Shown: in pieces, positions 10,395 to 21,360 of the stretch
Layout: every line of letters begins with the position of its first letter
Numbering within the stretch: the first letter of the stretch is position 1
Origin: Bubalus kerabau
Taxonomy: Eukaryota; Chordata; Mammalia; Artiodactyla; Bovidae
Direction of reading: 5' to 3'
DNA length: 64,000 nucleotides
Assembly: GCF_029407905.1 (NCBI RefSeq)
Contig: NC_073643.1
Coordinates: forward strand, 32,994,501 to 33,058,500
Notes under the pieces: model-generated
Databases searched by the model: none
What the model saw: the letters and a program-made list of their open reading frames with translations, nothing else
What the model was told of the DNA's origin: nothing
Translations under genes and position numbers: made by a program

Positions 10395-10462
10395 GTGAAG
10401 CCTGGCGTGCTGCAGTCCATGGGGTCTCAAAGAGTCAGACAACTGAGCGACTGAACAACAAT
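10395..10462 (+). mobile_element. BovB 3' tail scrap inside an LTR
   Basis: Only about 68 bp: 'gtgaagcctggcgtgctgcagtccatggggtc...gactgaacaacaa', the extreme BovB 3' end. It is inserted into the MLT1-like LTR. Confidence 0.85.
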
Positions 10463-10806
10463 GATTGGCCATTAGAGATTATTGTGGATTACCTGAGTGG
10501 GCCCTAAACTCAATTGTAAGTGTCTTTATAAGAGACAGGCAGAGGGAGGGGTGACACACACAGAAGACAATAGATGATACAACCTTGGAGACAGAGATGG
10601 GAGTGAAGCAGTCACAAGTTAAGGGATACTGTCATTCATTAGATGCTGAAAGAGGCCCTAAAGCCTCCCAGAGAGAGGCGAGCCCTGCTGACCTAACTGT
10701 GTTCGAGTGAAACTGATTTCAGATTTCTGGCCTCAAGAACTCGGAAATAATAAATGTCTGTTGTTTTAAGCCACGAAGGTTTTGATTTGTTATAGCAGCT
10801 CTAAGA
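10463..10806 (+). mobile_element. MLT1-type LTR, part 2
   Basis: Continues with 'gattattgtggattacctgagtgggcccta', 'gtctttataagagac', 'gccctgctgacc' and the 3' end 'ttgttttaagccacgaagg...gttatagcagctctaagaaattaat'. An AATAAA is present near 10745-10752 ('aataataaatg'), as expected for a MaLR polyadenylation site. Confidence 0.75.
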
Positions 10807-11344
10807 AATTAATCCAGAAAGCAAGGAAAGAAAGGATATGCAAAGCACTGTGACACAATGTATGATGCCTTACTATGCTGGTTAGCACTTCAGAAGAGGT
10901 GGGTTGGCTTGAAACCCAAGGGACTTCTGGAGAAATATACAAGGAGAAACAATACTTCAGAGCAGCCAATGAAGGACAAAGAGTAAGGGATTTATCTGCC
11001 TGAATGCATAATCCAGCCCTTAGCAACTATTCAAAAAATCCCAATCCACATCCTATGGTGTGGAAAAAAGAAGAAAAAGAGCTGGTTATGTAAATAGGAC
11101 CCAGCATGTGGTGCAAGAGACCCATGCAAATTTGAGCCTTCAACTCTGATTCATTTGAATTGGGAGCTCACCAGGGGTGCCAGTAAAGTTGATGGTAGGT
11201 TACATGTTTGGCAAGAAGAACATTGTTAAAGGAACTTAGAAGGTGTACAAAATTTGCAGGTAATAGGGAGGTAAAGATGAAATTATATATTCAGGGATGT
11301 GTTGGAGATTGTCAAGAGGACCTTTTGACTAGTTCACTGTATTG

Positions 11345-11605
11345 AATTGTAGTTAATCAAATGAGCATCGGAGTCAAAGAGACCTAGTTTTAAATCTTAG
11401 TTCCACCACCTACTCTATGTGTGATCAAGGATAATTTGATCTCTCAAATTCTCAGTTTCTTCCCATCTGTAAGATGGAGAGAAACCTATCACTTTGCAAG
11501 GTTCTAGTGAAGCAACATGTGTAAAGCATTCATTACAGTGTTTGGCAGATAGCACTTGGTAAATAAAAAACCAGAATGGTACTCATTTCTGTCATTATTA
11601 CATAG
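11345..11605 (+). mobile_element. MIR SINE
   Basis: Sense MIR almost end to end: 'gagacctagttttaaatcttagttccaccacctactctatgtgtgatc', 'tcagtttcttcccatctgtaagatgg', 'gtgtaaagcattcattacagtgtttggcagatagcacttggtaaat'. Confidence 0.8.
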
Positions 11606-11794
11606 GGTGAGTGAGACAGAGGAAAGACTGTAGGAAGACATTCAGGAGTCTGGCTTGGGCAACAGAATATTTGGGAGGAAAGAAATCTTGAGAACGTAGA
11701 AAATGAGAGGCTGATAGGCAGCTACATAGAGATGGATCTTTCTGGAGCAGCTTCACTGTTTTATGTGACCACCCAGACCACTAAGAAGAGAGGA

Positions 11795-12055
11795 AAGGAA
11801 CTATTCATTGAGTCCCAGCTATGTGCCAGGCACTATTTCACTTCTTTACATGTTATTTCACTTGTCTTCAGGACAATCTTTTGATTTAAGGTGTTTTGCT
11901 ATACTCACCGAGAGAGAAATCTGAGGCATAGAAATCTGAGGCATAGGGAACATGAGTTATTTTACCCAGGCCATTCATTTATAAAAAAAAGTAGAGACAG
12001 AGATGTCAACCTAAATTCCTCTGATCCCAAAACTGGTGTTCTCACCACCTCCCCA
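11795..12055 (-). mobile_element. MIR SINE with internal 15-bp duplication
   Basis: Antisense MIR: 'cattgagtcccagctatgtgccaggcactatttc', then the 'gagaaatctgaggcatag' region and 'ctgatcccaaaactggtgttctcacc'. A 15-bp unit (gaaatctgaggcata) is tandemly duplicated around 11926-11956. Confidence 0.7.
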
Positions 12056-12199
12056 TGGCCCATGGTAGTCTCTTGCACATGTTCAAGTGTACTTAGAAAA
12101 CATATTCCCAAGCCAAGTATATTTTTTCTTGAATTTCTTACACATGTAGCATATAAAGGCACTCATATTTATTAAAACAGTATTGCAACTGATGATATC

Positions 12200-12898
12200 A
12201 GCTGTTGACAACAACACAGAGCAGCTAGCATTCTCATACACTATTAAAGGATGTCCAAACTGCAGCCAGTCAGGAAAACTGCTAAGCTATATTTACCTAA
12301 AGCCAAAAATGTGCCCATTCTACAATATAGCCCATTCTACAAGATAGGAATTCTATTACCAAGTTTATTTATACTCAATAGAACTGAGTAGGGTTTATGC
12401 CCACCAAAATAATGTATGAGAGTGTTCAGAGCAACTTTATTCAAAACAGCCAGTCGGAATAGCCAAGTCACCCAACCATAAAATGGGTAAATAAATTGTG
12501 GTGTAGTCCTACGATGGAATACTGCACAGCTGTAAAAAGGAGGAACTGCTGTTGTTACACATAAAAATGTGAATGAATTGGTGGTACACATTTCATCTTT
12601 CCAGAAATAATGGTTAACAAATAAAGTTAGGTATGAAGAACATACATCAAGTAATCCCATTTATAGGTAAAACAAACAAAAGCAATCTATGGTGATAGAA
12701 GCCCAAATGAGTACTCACTCTTGGGGCAAAGGTCTGAATTAGAGTGGGTCATGAGGGAGATGTCTAGGGTGCTAACAGTGTTCTTTATCTTGATGGACAG
12801 TGGTCACATGACTGTACATTAAAAAACTAAAACCATCTGTATACTTAAGATTTGTCGACTTCATTCTATGTAAGTTATATCTCAATAAAATTTCAAAA
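12200..12898 (+). mobile_element. Old L1 3' end
   Basis: Mammalian L1M-type 3' end: 'gagtgttcagagcaactttattcaaaacagcc', 'gatggaatactgcacagctgtaaaaagg', 'gtggtcacatgactgtacatt', 'gtaagttatatctcaataaaa'. A BovB starts immediately downstream on the opposite strand. Confidence 0.8.
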
Positions 12899-12900
12899 TC

Positions 12901-13382
12901 CTGTTGCTGTTGTGGTTCAGTTGCTAAATCATGTCCAACTCTTTGCAAACCCGTGAACTGCCACACACCAGGCTTCCGTGTCCTTCAGCATCTCCCGGAG
13001 TTCACTCAAATTCACATCCTTTACAGTCAGTGATGCTAGCTCATCCTCTGCCATCTCCTCCTCCTTTGCCTTCAATTTTTCCCAGCATCAGGGTCTTTTC
13101 CAATGAGTCACCTCTTTGCATGAGATGGTCAAAGTATTGGAGCTTCAGCATCAGCACTTCCAATGAGTATTCAGGGTTGATTTCCTTTAGGATGGACTGC
13201 TTTGAACTCCTTGCAGTCCAAGGCACTCTTAAGAGTCTTCTCCAGCACACAGTTTGAAAGCATCCACTCTTCAGCACTTAGCCTTCTTTATGATCCAACT
13301 CTCATGCCTGTATCTGATACTGGAAGGACCACATCTTTGACTATACAGAACTTTGTCAGCAAAGTGATGTCTTTGCTTTTTT
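12901..13382 (-). mobile_element. BovB/ART2-like 3' fragment
   Basis: Antisense BovB 3' ~480 bp, from the tail at the left ('gttgtggttcagttgctaaatc') to a 5' truncation at 'gatgtctttgctttttt'. It encodes the familiar C-terminal BovB peptide in pieces (SKQSILKEINPE, EKTLMLGKIE) with stops. The 5' breakpoint is nearly the same as in the copy ending at 21862. Confidence 0.92.
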
Positions 13383-13465
13383 AGGAAGCCAGTGAAATCT
13401 AGCTGGCAGGCCTTCAATCATCAACCCCTGATCAAAACCAGTTCCATCTTAGTCAAGTCTATGCT

Positions 13466-13530
13466 AACCTTTCATCCCTAGACCTGGCACACAGTAGCAT
13501 TCAACAAGCATTTATGTAATAAGTGAGCAC
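13466..13530 (+). mobile_element. L2 3' terminus
   Basis: 'tcatccctagacctggcacacagtagcattcaacaagcatttatg' is the characteristic sense L2 3' end. Confidence 0.55.
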
Positions 13531-14396
13531 ATGCCTAGGATATTAAGCAAGTTCCCACCCATCCTTAAGTACATCCCTCTCTGTTCCTCAAGTAACCACA
13601 GACTATGGTGGCATCAGACTCCATAGCTCAGAAGGTGGTGGAACCATCCCCATACCTGGTCATACTTTCTTAAGAAGAAATAAACCATAAAACCAAGCAG
13701 CAGTTTTGCAGTATGACACAGCAGTATTGCTTGCATTAGGCCAATTTTCCACTTATGACAGCCGTAATAGCACTAAAAGCCAATAAAAGCGGTCTGTGCG
13801 TTCAGAGATCAGCTTTATGGCTTACTCTAAATATTATCAAGTGAATCAAGAGCCGTCATTATAGTGTCTAAAAAGCCTTCGTACCTTGTAAGCAAACAGT
13901 GTGACTCTGACAAATAATCATTAGCGTGCCTGTGTGAGGCCAGAACTGAGGGAAAAAAATCAAATAACTGATATTTCCATTTACATAAGTCATTAGGATA
14001 ATTTTGGTTAGTTTCAGAATAAACAAAATGGATTGCATATGTAAAATGATATACTATTGCTTTCAACAATCCCAGTTATTTTTTAAAATCTTATTTCCAG
14101 GCAGCTGAAGACCACAGGCTTCTTAGATTGTTGAAGCCTTCTCAGGCCTTATAAGTAGAGAACTAAAGTTTGAAACAACTACTGAGGGCTCAGTCAATTA
14201 CACAGACTTCGCCAATATTTCTTATGTCTCAATTAAAGTACATCTCAATATCTCTGATTGCATTAAATTTCAGATTTAATAATTACTCATGCTTGCTTGT
14301 TTATAAAGACAAGGACAAAATTTTTCTTATTTTCTTAAGTAAAAATAAATAAATCCAGTATCCTCTTCTGAAACTCACTTTACTTACCTGGCTTTC
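13531..14396. other. Unique sequence, no gene seen
   Basis: No recent repeat. A CAG|GTAAGT match on the minus strand (plus 14383-14391) has no acceptor before the neighbouring microsatellite, so I do not call an exon. Confidence 0.4.
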
Positions 14397-14504
14397 ATAT
14401 ATCATACATATACATATATAATAAATGTATATATACATAATATATGCATATATACATACATAATATATGTGTGTGTGTATATACATATATACATATACAT
14501 ATAC

Positions 14505-14549
<45 letters not shown>
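14397..14549. repeat. Compound TA/CATA/TG microsatellite
   Basis: Alternating ATATAC, TATG and (TG)n blocks, ending in an uninterrupted (TA)n run of about 38 bp at 14511-14548, directly against a Bov-tA head. Confidence 0.95.
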
Positions 14550-14550
<1 letters not shown>

Positions 14551-14553
<3 letters not shown>

Positions 14554-14669
14554 GCTTCCCTGGTAGTTTAGCTGGTAAAGAATCCAACTGCAATGCAGGT
14601 GACCCTGGTTGATTCCTGGGTTGGGAAGATCCGCTGGAGAAGTGATAGGCTACCCACTGCAGTATTCTT
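14551..14669 (+). mobile_element. Bov-tA head, copy 1 of tandem pair
   Basis: Starts 'gggcttccctggtagtttag', includes 'gttgattcctgggttggg', and stops at 'gcagtattctt', where a second head begins. Confidence 0.9.
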
Positions 14670-14807
14670 GGGCTTCTCTGGTGGCTCGGCTGGTAAAGAA
14701 TCCGCCTGCAAGGTGGGAGATCTGTGTTCGATTCCTGGGTTGGGAAGATCCCCAGGAGAAGGGAATGACCACCCACTCCAGTATTCTGGCCTGGAGAATT
14801 CCATATG
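14670..14807 (+). mobile_element. Bov-tA head, copy 2 of tandem pair
   Basis: Starts 'gggcttctctggtggctcgg' and runs to 'ggcctggagaattccatatg'. The BovB-derived 3' third is missing. An antisense BovB starts at once, so the pair is either a dimeric SINE form or was truncated by that insertion. Confidence 0.88.
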
Positions 14808-15327
14808 TATCAGATCAGATCAGATCAGTCGCTCAGTCGTGTCCGACTTTTTGCGACCCCATGAATCGCAGCACGCCAGGCCTCCCTGTCCATCACCAAC
14901 TCCCGGAGTTCACTCAGACTCACGTCCATCGAGTCAGTGATGCCATCCAGCCATCTCATCCTCTGTCGTCCCCTTCTCCTCTTGCCCCCAATCCCTCCCA
15001 GCATCAGAGTCTTTTCCAATGAGTCAACTCTTTGCATGAGGTGGCCAAAGTACTGGAGTTTCAGCTTTAGCAGCAGTCCTTCTAAAAAAATCCCAGGGCT
15101 GATCTCCTTTAGAACGGACTGGTTGGATCTCCTTGCAGTCCAAGGGACTCTCAAGAGTCTTTTCCAACACCACAGTTCAAAAGCATCAATTCTTCGGCGC
15201 TCAGCCTTCTTCACAGTCCAACTCTCACATCCATACATGACCACAGGAAAAACCATAGCCTTGACTAGACGAACCTTTGTTGGCAAAGTAGTCTCTGCCT
15301 TTGAATATGCTACCTAGGTTGGTCGTA
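14808..15327 (-). mobile_element. BovB/ART2-like 3' fragment, young
   Basis: About 520 bp antisense with a (GATCA)n-type tail at the left (14808-14828) and 5' truncation at 'ctacctaggttggtc'. It keeps many CpGs and 153 uninterrupted codons on the minus strand (14825-15286; MPTKVRLVKAMVFPVVMYGC to the KSRTRLSD end), so it is a recent insertion. 'atatgtat' at the left and 'atatgcat' at the right may be a mutated target duplication. Confidence 0.95.
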
Positions 15328-15384
15328 AATATGCATATATATAGCATATAAAATACACACATGCATACACATCTGCATATCTTA

Positions 15385-15572
15385 TGCTAAAGACTGCTCT
15401 AAGTACTTCACAAATATAAACTGATTTCATCTTTGTAACAACCCTATGAGGTAATCTCTGACTGACAGATGAGGATACTGAGGTATGGGAGGTGGGACAA
15501 GGGACTTGCCCAAGGTCACAAAGCTAACCAAATGCAAGGCCAGGGTTTAAACACAGGCTGTACCATTCTGCA
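15385..15572 (-). mobile_element. MIR SINE
   Basis: 'tgctctaagtacttcac', 'gtaacaaccctatgaggtaatc', 'gacagatgaggatactgaggtatgg', 'cttgcccaaggtcacaaagc' are clear antisense MIR. Confidence 0.85.
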
Positions 15573-17524
15573 GCTTTTATTTTTAATAATTATGAATACT
15601 ATCAATATTTGGAAATGTAATATATAAAATAGGGAATAATTCTTTAAAATCAACTTTTTCTGTAAGTTAAAATTTCTAACACTGATAAAATTATAAGATC
15701 AGTGAGAATGATGTGGAGGCGTGTCTGATAACTATAGGAATTTTTGTTTGGAAGTTATGAGTGACAGCCACAGACGTATATCACCCTGAAGAGAGAGTTT
15801 ATTTTTGCAATTTGCTTTGGAAGACAAAGCACTAAGAATCTTTATTATAAGACAAATGATAATAGCTTTTATTCTCCCTTTTTATGTAATTTATATTTCA
15901 AAACTGGCAAAAGTCTTCAACAAAACTAATCCAGAGCTTATAGAAGGAATAGTAAAAAAAAAAAAAAAAAAGATTGGGTTTTAAAGTTAAATCACTAGCA
16001 AAATCTAATAATTATTATAACGTTTCTTAATGCATATTGAATTTGAAGGTTCCTAAGTCCTGTACTCAGTTTAACATTATTTCCAGAAATTACTTTGTAA
16101 ATGTATCTTATAATACCAAGTTGATGAACAATGTCATTGAAAAATTATATATATCAGTGCTCACTTCTGTCAGATACTCACTCTATTTTTCAAAAGTTTA
16201 TTTTGTTGAATCTGATGACTCTAAACCTTGTTTCATTTTCATCAATCATAATTTACCTGCAATCAAAAGCACCAAAATATTATAATCTGAATCACCTAAT
16301 TGAACTCCCTGAGATGAAAATAACCAGCTCTCTCTCTCTCTCAGTACACACACACACACACACACACACACAGCTATTTCTTCATTTTAATTATAATATG
16401 TATACCAAAACCTCTTGCTCTGAAAAGGTCAATGAATTTTGGTATCAAAAAGCAAATTCTAGACCTCTGTACATCTGATTACTAAGCAACTATAAAAAAA
16501 GCTATTCTTTAAAAAAACTATGATCAATTTGTAATGCCCACCACTGGCACAACACAAGGAGAATGGCAACATATGTGTACTAAGTATTCCTGAGCCTCGC
16601 CTTTTTCCCCTCTGACACTAGCAAAATACTATTACTACCAAAAATAAGACCTCTTCCTCCTTTTGTAGAAAAAAAAGATCCTCATAACACAGACTTTACA
16701 CAAGAATTGACTTTTTCCCAATTATATGATATTGTTGTATTATCTGGAGTTTACTGTTTTAGGGAGGATTTTTCTGGAGCATCTCCCAGGTGATAGCAAT
16801 CATCCTAAAAATACTCCTGCAGAGAAACAATTCTGTGATCTCATCCTGAAGCTTTTAAGACTTCCCTTCGGATTAAAGGTTTTAGCATCTCATTTTTTAA
16901 GGAGAAAAAAGAGGTGATGAGTACTATATAAACACATATTTTCTTGAGAGTAATCTTCAGAGGAATTGTGGAGTCAAGTAAGTTTTAATGAACTCGCTGG
17001 GCTTAGCATGCTTGTTATTCTACCTCTGGGACACGCATTCACATCTGCATGAAACCTCATGCATACCTTTCATGTCTCACTGATCACTGGGGTAAATCTC
17101 AGATTTGGCAGTCCCCTTAGGATCTTATTCATCTTCCTTTTACAGATAACCTTTCTCAGACAAAACTTAGGTCTCTGGCTGGACTTTCTTTGGCAACAGG
17201 TAGTCAGGAGTGTGAGAGAGAATATATGAAGCTAGAAAGAGGAGCGAGAATGTTATGTGATCGGGACTGACGTTTTAGGGCAACAGTTAAAAGGCACAAG
17301 GCCAGGAAGTGTCTTGGGGGAGTCTGTGCAGAATGTTACCTGCTGGCTGTCTCCTTACTCCTTTACTTCAGTGACCTCCTCTGATCTCTTTTCCATTTCC
17401 TTTCCTTCCCAAAATCTTGCTGAAAGAACATTCTAACCCAGTGACCCAGGAAACATTTTCATTGAGAACTTGACTGAAAGATGGAAGAATTTAGAGGAAG
17501 GATAAATAGGGTTTTGGTATTTCA
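15573..17524. other. Unique sequence with simple repeats
   Basis: No exon or recent transposon seen. It holds an 18-bp A-run at 15954-15971 and a (CT)n(AC)n microsatellite at 16328-16372. The ORFs near 16131-16478 are only shadows of low-complexity DNA. Confidence 0.4.
16328..16372. repeat. (CT)n(AC)n microsatellite
   Basis: About seven CT units, a short interruption, then about 14 AC units. Confidence 0.95.
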
Positions 17525-17716
17525 GCATTTTCAGTCAGTAAAGAATCTGCCGGCAATGCAGGAGAACCAGGTTAGATTCCTGGGTAGGGAAGTTCCCCTG
17601 GTGAAGGGAATGGCAATCAGTACTCTTGCCTTGAAAATTTCATGGACAGAGGAGTTTGGCAGGCTACAGTTGATGGGGTCACAGAACAGACATGACTGAG
17701 TGACTAACACTATCAG
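17525..17716 (+). mobile_element. Bov-tA SINE, old
   Basis: Head degraded, but 'gtaaagaatctgccggcaatgcaggag', 'gattcctgggtaggg' and the tail 'gacatgactgagtgactaacac' are clear. Confidence 0.9.
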
Positions 17717-17769
17717 TATCACTATATAAACTCACAATGTGCCAGGAAGCATTTTTACATATGTTACAT

Positions 17770-18213
17770 GTTGAACATATACATGCCATACAACCCAGCA
17801 ATTCCACCCCTAGATATTTAACCAAGAGAAGAAATGAAGACAGACGCCCACGGAAAGGCCTGCATGTGAGGGTTCATAGTAACTTTCTTCATATTAGCTC
17901 TAAACAGGAAATATCCAAGCATCAATCAGAGGAGGATAAAAGAATTATGGTTTATTCATATTAATATGATGAACTATACACCTTAGCATTACAAATGAAT
18001 GACCTCAGCAAAGTGGATGAATCTCAGAAACATTATGCTGAGCAAAAGAAAACAGACACAAAAGAGTACACACTGCACGGCTCCACTTACACGAAATCTG
18101 AGGAAAGGCAAATTTAATCTACAGGAACAGAGAACAGATTAGTGCATGGCTGGTAGGTGCCATGGTAACTGAAAAGGGAGAGAAGGAAATTTAGGGGGAT
18201 GATAGGCACTTCC
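17770..18213 (+). mobile_element. Old L1 3' end, part 1
   Basis: 'caacccagcaattccacccctagatat', 'gttcatagtaactttcttcatattagc', 'gaatctcagaaacattatgctgagcaaaag', 'ggctccacttacacgaaatc': the L1M-type ORF2 end and 3' UTR. SINEs interrupt it at 18214-18750 and it resumes at 18756. Confidence 0.8.
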
Positions 18214-18217
18214 CACG

Positions 18218-18493
18218 GAGAAGGCGATGGCACCCCACTCCAGTACTCTTGCCTGAAAATCCTGTAGACAGAGGAGCCTGGTGGGCTGCAGGCCATGGGG
18301 TCACAAAGAGTCAGACACAACTGAGCGACTTCACTTTCACTTTTCACTTTCACGCATTGGAGAAGGGAATGGCAACCCACTCCAGTGTTCTTGCCTGGAG
18401 AATCCCAGGGACGGGGGAGCCTGGAGGGCTGCCGTCTCTGGGGTCACACAGAGTTGGACACGACTGAAGCGACTTAGTAGCAGCAGCAGCAGG
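18218..18493 (+). mobile_element. BOV-A2 dimeric SINE
   Basis: Both monomers and the 'cacttttcactttcacgca' linker are present, ending in (AGC)n at 18480-18493. The next SINE starts with no gap. Confidence 0.95.
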
Positions 18494-18712
18494 GGCTTCC
18501 CAGGTGGCACAGCAGTAAAGAATTTGCCTGCCAATGCAGGAGATGTAGTTTGATCCCTGGGTTGGGACAATCCCCTGGAGTAGGAAATGGCAACCTACTC
18601 TAATATTCTTGACTGAAAAATTTCATCAGAGGATCCTGGCGAGCTATCGTCCATGGGGTCGCAGAGAGTTGGACACAACTAAGCGACCAAGCATGTGCAC
18701 ATATGCGGGCAT

Positions 18713-18713
<1 letters not shown>
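18494..18713 (+). mobile_element. Bov-tA SINE with (CA)n tail
   Basis: Head 'gggcttcccaggtggcacag', box-B-like 'gtttgatccctgg', and end 'gttggacacaactaagcgacc'. It runs into 'atgcacacac' and the (CA)n tract, so the microsatellite is the SINE's 3' tail. Confidence 0.93.

Positions 18714-18744
<31 letters not shown>
18714..18744. repeat. (CA)n microsatellite as SINE tail
   Basis: About 15 uninterrupted CA units at the 3' end of a Bov-tA. Confidence 0.95.
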
Positions 18745-18747
<3 letters not shown>

Positions 18748-18755
18748 TGCACAGA

Positions 18756-18868
18756 AACGTTCTGCATCCTGATCATGGTGATGATTTCATTTGCCAAGAC
18801 CCCACCGTATACTCAGGTGCACTGTATGTAAATTACACTTCCATAAAGTTGACCAAAATAAATGTGCT
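18756..18868 (+). mobile_element. Old L1 3' end, part 2
   Basis: 'cgttctgcatcctgatcatggtgatg...actgtatgtaaattacacttccataaagttga' completes the L1 3' UTR begun at 17770. Confidence 0.8.
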
Positions 18869-19929
18869 GAACAGCCCTTTGTTTGTGATGTAGACTGTCC
18901 TTATTCCTTAAAAAAAAAAGTGAACCATCACAATTTTAACTATTAATCATTCAGGACTAGCATGCCATTCCTTTGTGCCTTTTGATAGGATCTTCACTGC
19001 AACTCAGCCTTGGCAAGTGTGATTCAAGAGGCTGAGATTCCAGGGGCACCCTTGCCCGCAACTTTCTCTGTGAGGCCTTCCTGGATGGATCAGTTACTTA
19101 CACAGGTTTCAGTTTTCCCATCTGTAATATGAAGGTAATAGACCAGGCCAGAACTTGCAAAATGGTGGCCTGTGGATGGGTAACATTCGGGCAAATTTGC
19201 AAGTCTCAGTCTATTGTAATTCATGCAGTGTGATTCTTATGAAATATTTGAATTAAGTAGCAATACTGAAAAAATCTGAAATTTTTCATAGAAATTTCAA
19301 ATTTCTAGCATCTTTGAAAAGCAAAAATCTGATAACACAATCTGCATCTCAAATGGCACCAATTAGCTGGAAATGATAAATCACAACTCCGTTTAGCCAT
19401 GCATAATACTCTCCAGTTGCCCTTGCCTTCTCCCAGGCCTTTTTTAGTTTACATACCTGCCTGTCTCCTGGTCATGTTGAGTTTGGAAATTCTAAACTAG
19501 ATTAATGATGAATAAGTGGGAACCTTGAGATGTAAAGAACTTTCCAGCTCTTTAGGAATAAAATCTTAACATATTTAAAAATCAGTCCTGCAAAGCCACT
19601 CACTCAGATATGCACAAAGAGAAAACATTCGTAAGTTGTGAAGTTCCAGGCAGCCTTTTGCAAACACTGGAGTAGGACTAAGGAAGCAGCCATATATGTA
19701 ATAGAGAGAGTTCCAATAATTAAAATAGTCCAGGACCTAGACTACAATAATCAGCCACTAATCTACCAGGGAATGAAACATTTAGCCCTGAAACAGATGC
19801 TGCATTTATATGGGATTGCTCTGAGTTTTTCTTTTTTGTTTTTTCAACTTATAATTTGGGGTTCAGAATTATATATTCTTTGCAAAATTATGTTGAAAGC
19901 TGTTCTTATTTAACTTCTCTGCTTTTAAA
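18869..19929. other. Mostly unique; possible MIR scrap
   Basis: 'tcagttttcccatctgtaatatgaaggtaatag' at 19109-19141 is MIR-like. Nothing else recognised. Confidence 0.35.
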
Positions 19930-20585
19930 TATTTTACAAAGTTCTGGAAATAATTGTATCTTAGAAATTGGAAAGGAATCATCTGTAAAATCAACTGATA
20001 GTTGAGACTTCAACCACTTTTTCCAAAGTTCTTAGTCTATTCTGCTTGTCTGTGTATTCCAAATTTTAAAGTAATCTAAAATTTCTAATTTATTTGCATA
20101 ACTGTATGGTTTGCATTACAATATTTCTCAGAACTTTGTGTTCTCAGTGTCTTTCCCTCTCTGGAGGAAAAATAAACTCTGATTTATTTATCTTTGCATT
20201 CTCATCCAATTTTTATTTTTCATTCAATGTGTTTTCCTTTTCTTCTCTTTTAATGACTTAGGATCATTTTCTTTTTAAATTTTCTTGAGTTGAATACTTA
20301 TTTCAGTAACTGTCACTTAAAAATAGTAATTTTCCTTAAGTTTATATTTGACTTATGCTTTAAATTTGGATATTTAGTATCATAGCCTTTGTTTTTGAAA
20401 CACAATATAATTGTGCTTTGATTTCTTTTCTGATCTAATAAAAGTTTGGAGAATAATGTTTAAATTTCCTATTACCTAGACAGTTCTTTATAATTGCTGT
20501 TCTTTAAATTTCTAATTTTAGGTAACCATAGTAAAAAACAATCTGTACATTCTTACAGGTCATATTTTATTATAGTGATCTAAAA
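19930..20585 (-). mobile_element. Old L1/HAL1-type LINE, part 1 (outermost host of nest)
   Basis: T-rich sequence whose right end ('gctgttctttaaatttctaattttaggtaacc...caatctgtacattcttacagg') matches the antisense middle of L1 ORF2 by order and phrase. It appears to continue at 22366 after the BovB nest. The left boundary is soft. Confidence 0.45.
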
Positions 20586-21360
20586 GAAAGGCGATGACAA
20601 GGAATGTTCAAACTACTATACAACCGTGCTCATTTCACATGCTAGCAAAGTAATGCTCAAAATCTTTCAGGCTAGGCTTTAGCAGTACATAAACCAAAAA
20701 TTTCCAGATGTACAAGCTGGGTTTAAAAAAGGCAGAGGAACCAGAGATCAAATTGGCAACATTTGTAGGGCCATAGAGAAAGGAAAGGAATTCCAGAAAA
20801 ATATCTATTTCTGCTTCATTGACTATGCTAAAGCCTTTGACTGTGTGGATCATAACAAACTGGAAAATTCTTAAAGAGATGGGAATACCAGACCACCTTA
20901 CCCTGTCTCCTGAGAAACCTTTTTGTGGGACAAGAAGCAACAGTTATTAATAGAACAGAACATGGAGCAACTGACTGGTTCAAAATTGGAAAAGGAGTAT
21001 GACAAGGCTGTATACTGTCACCCTGCTTATTTAATTTATATGCAGAGTACATCATGTGAAATGCTGGACCAGATGAATCACAAGCTGGAATCAACATTGC
21101 CGGGAGAAATCCACTCTAAAGGCAGAAAGTGAAGAGGAACTAAAGAGCCTCTTGAGAATGAAAGGGGAGAGTGAAAAAGCTGGCCTAAAACTCAACATCA
21201 TGGCATCTGGTCCCATCACTTCATGGCAAAAAGAAGGGGAAAAAGTGGAAGCAGTGACAGAATTTTTTTTTTTTCCTGGGCTTCAAAATCACTTCAGACA
21301 GTGACTATAGCCATGAAGTTAAAAGATGCTGGCTCCTTGGAAGAAAACCTGTGACCAACC
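20586..21360 (+). mobile_element. Old BovB, part 1 (interrupted)
   Basis: Diverged BovB reverse-transcriptase region: 'caagctgggtttaaaaaaggcagaggaaccagagatcaaattgg', 'ttgactatgctaaagcctttgactgtgtgg' (motif A DYAKAFD retained), and a stop replacing the motif B Arg ('ggagtatgacaagg'). The YADD region is deleted around 21108. It ends at 'gtgaccaacct', where a younger antisense BovB is inserted; the sense copy resumes at 21863. Confidence 0.92.

Noticed and set aside
14825..15317. Long open frames on both strands
   Set aside because: They are the two strands of a young BovB 3' end, not host genes; the same holds for frames at 21361-21864, 28612-29254, 48050-48650, 50759-51034 and 54030-54327.
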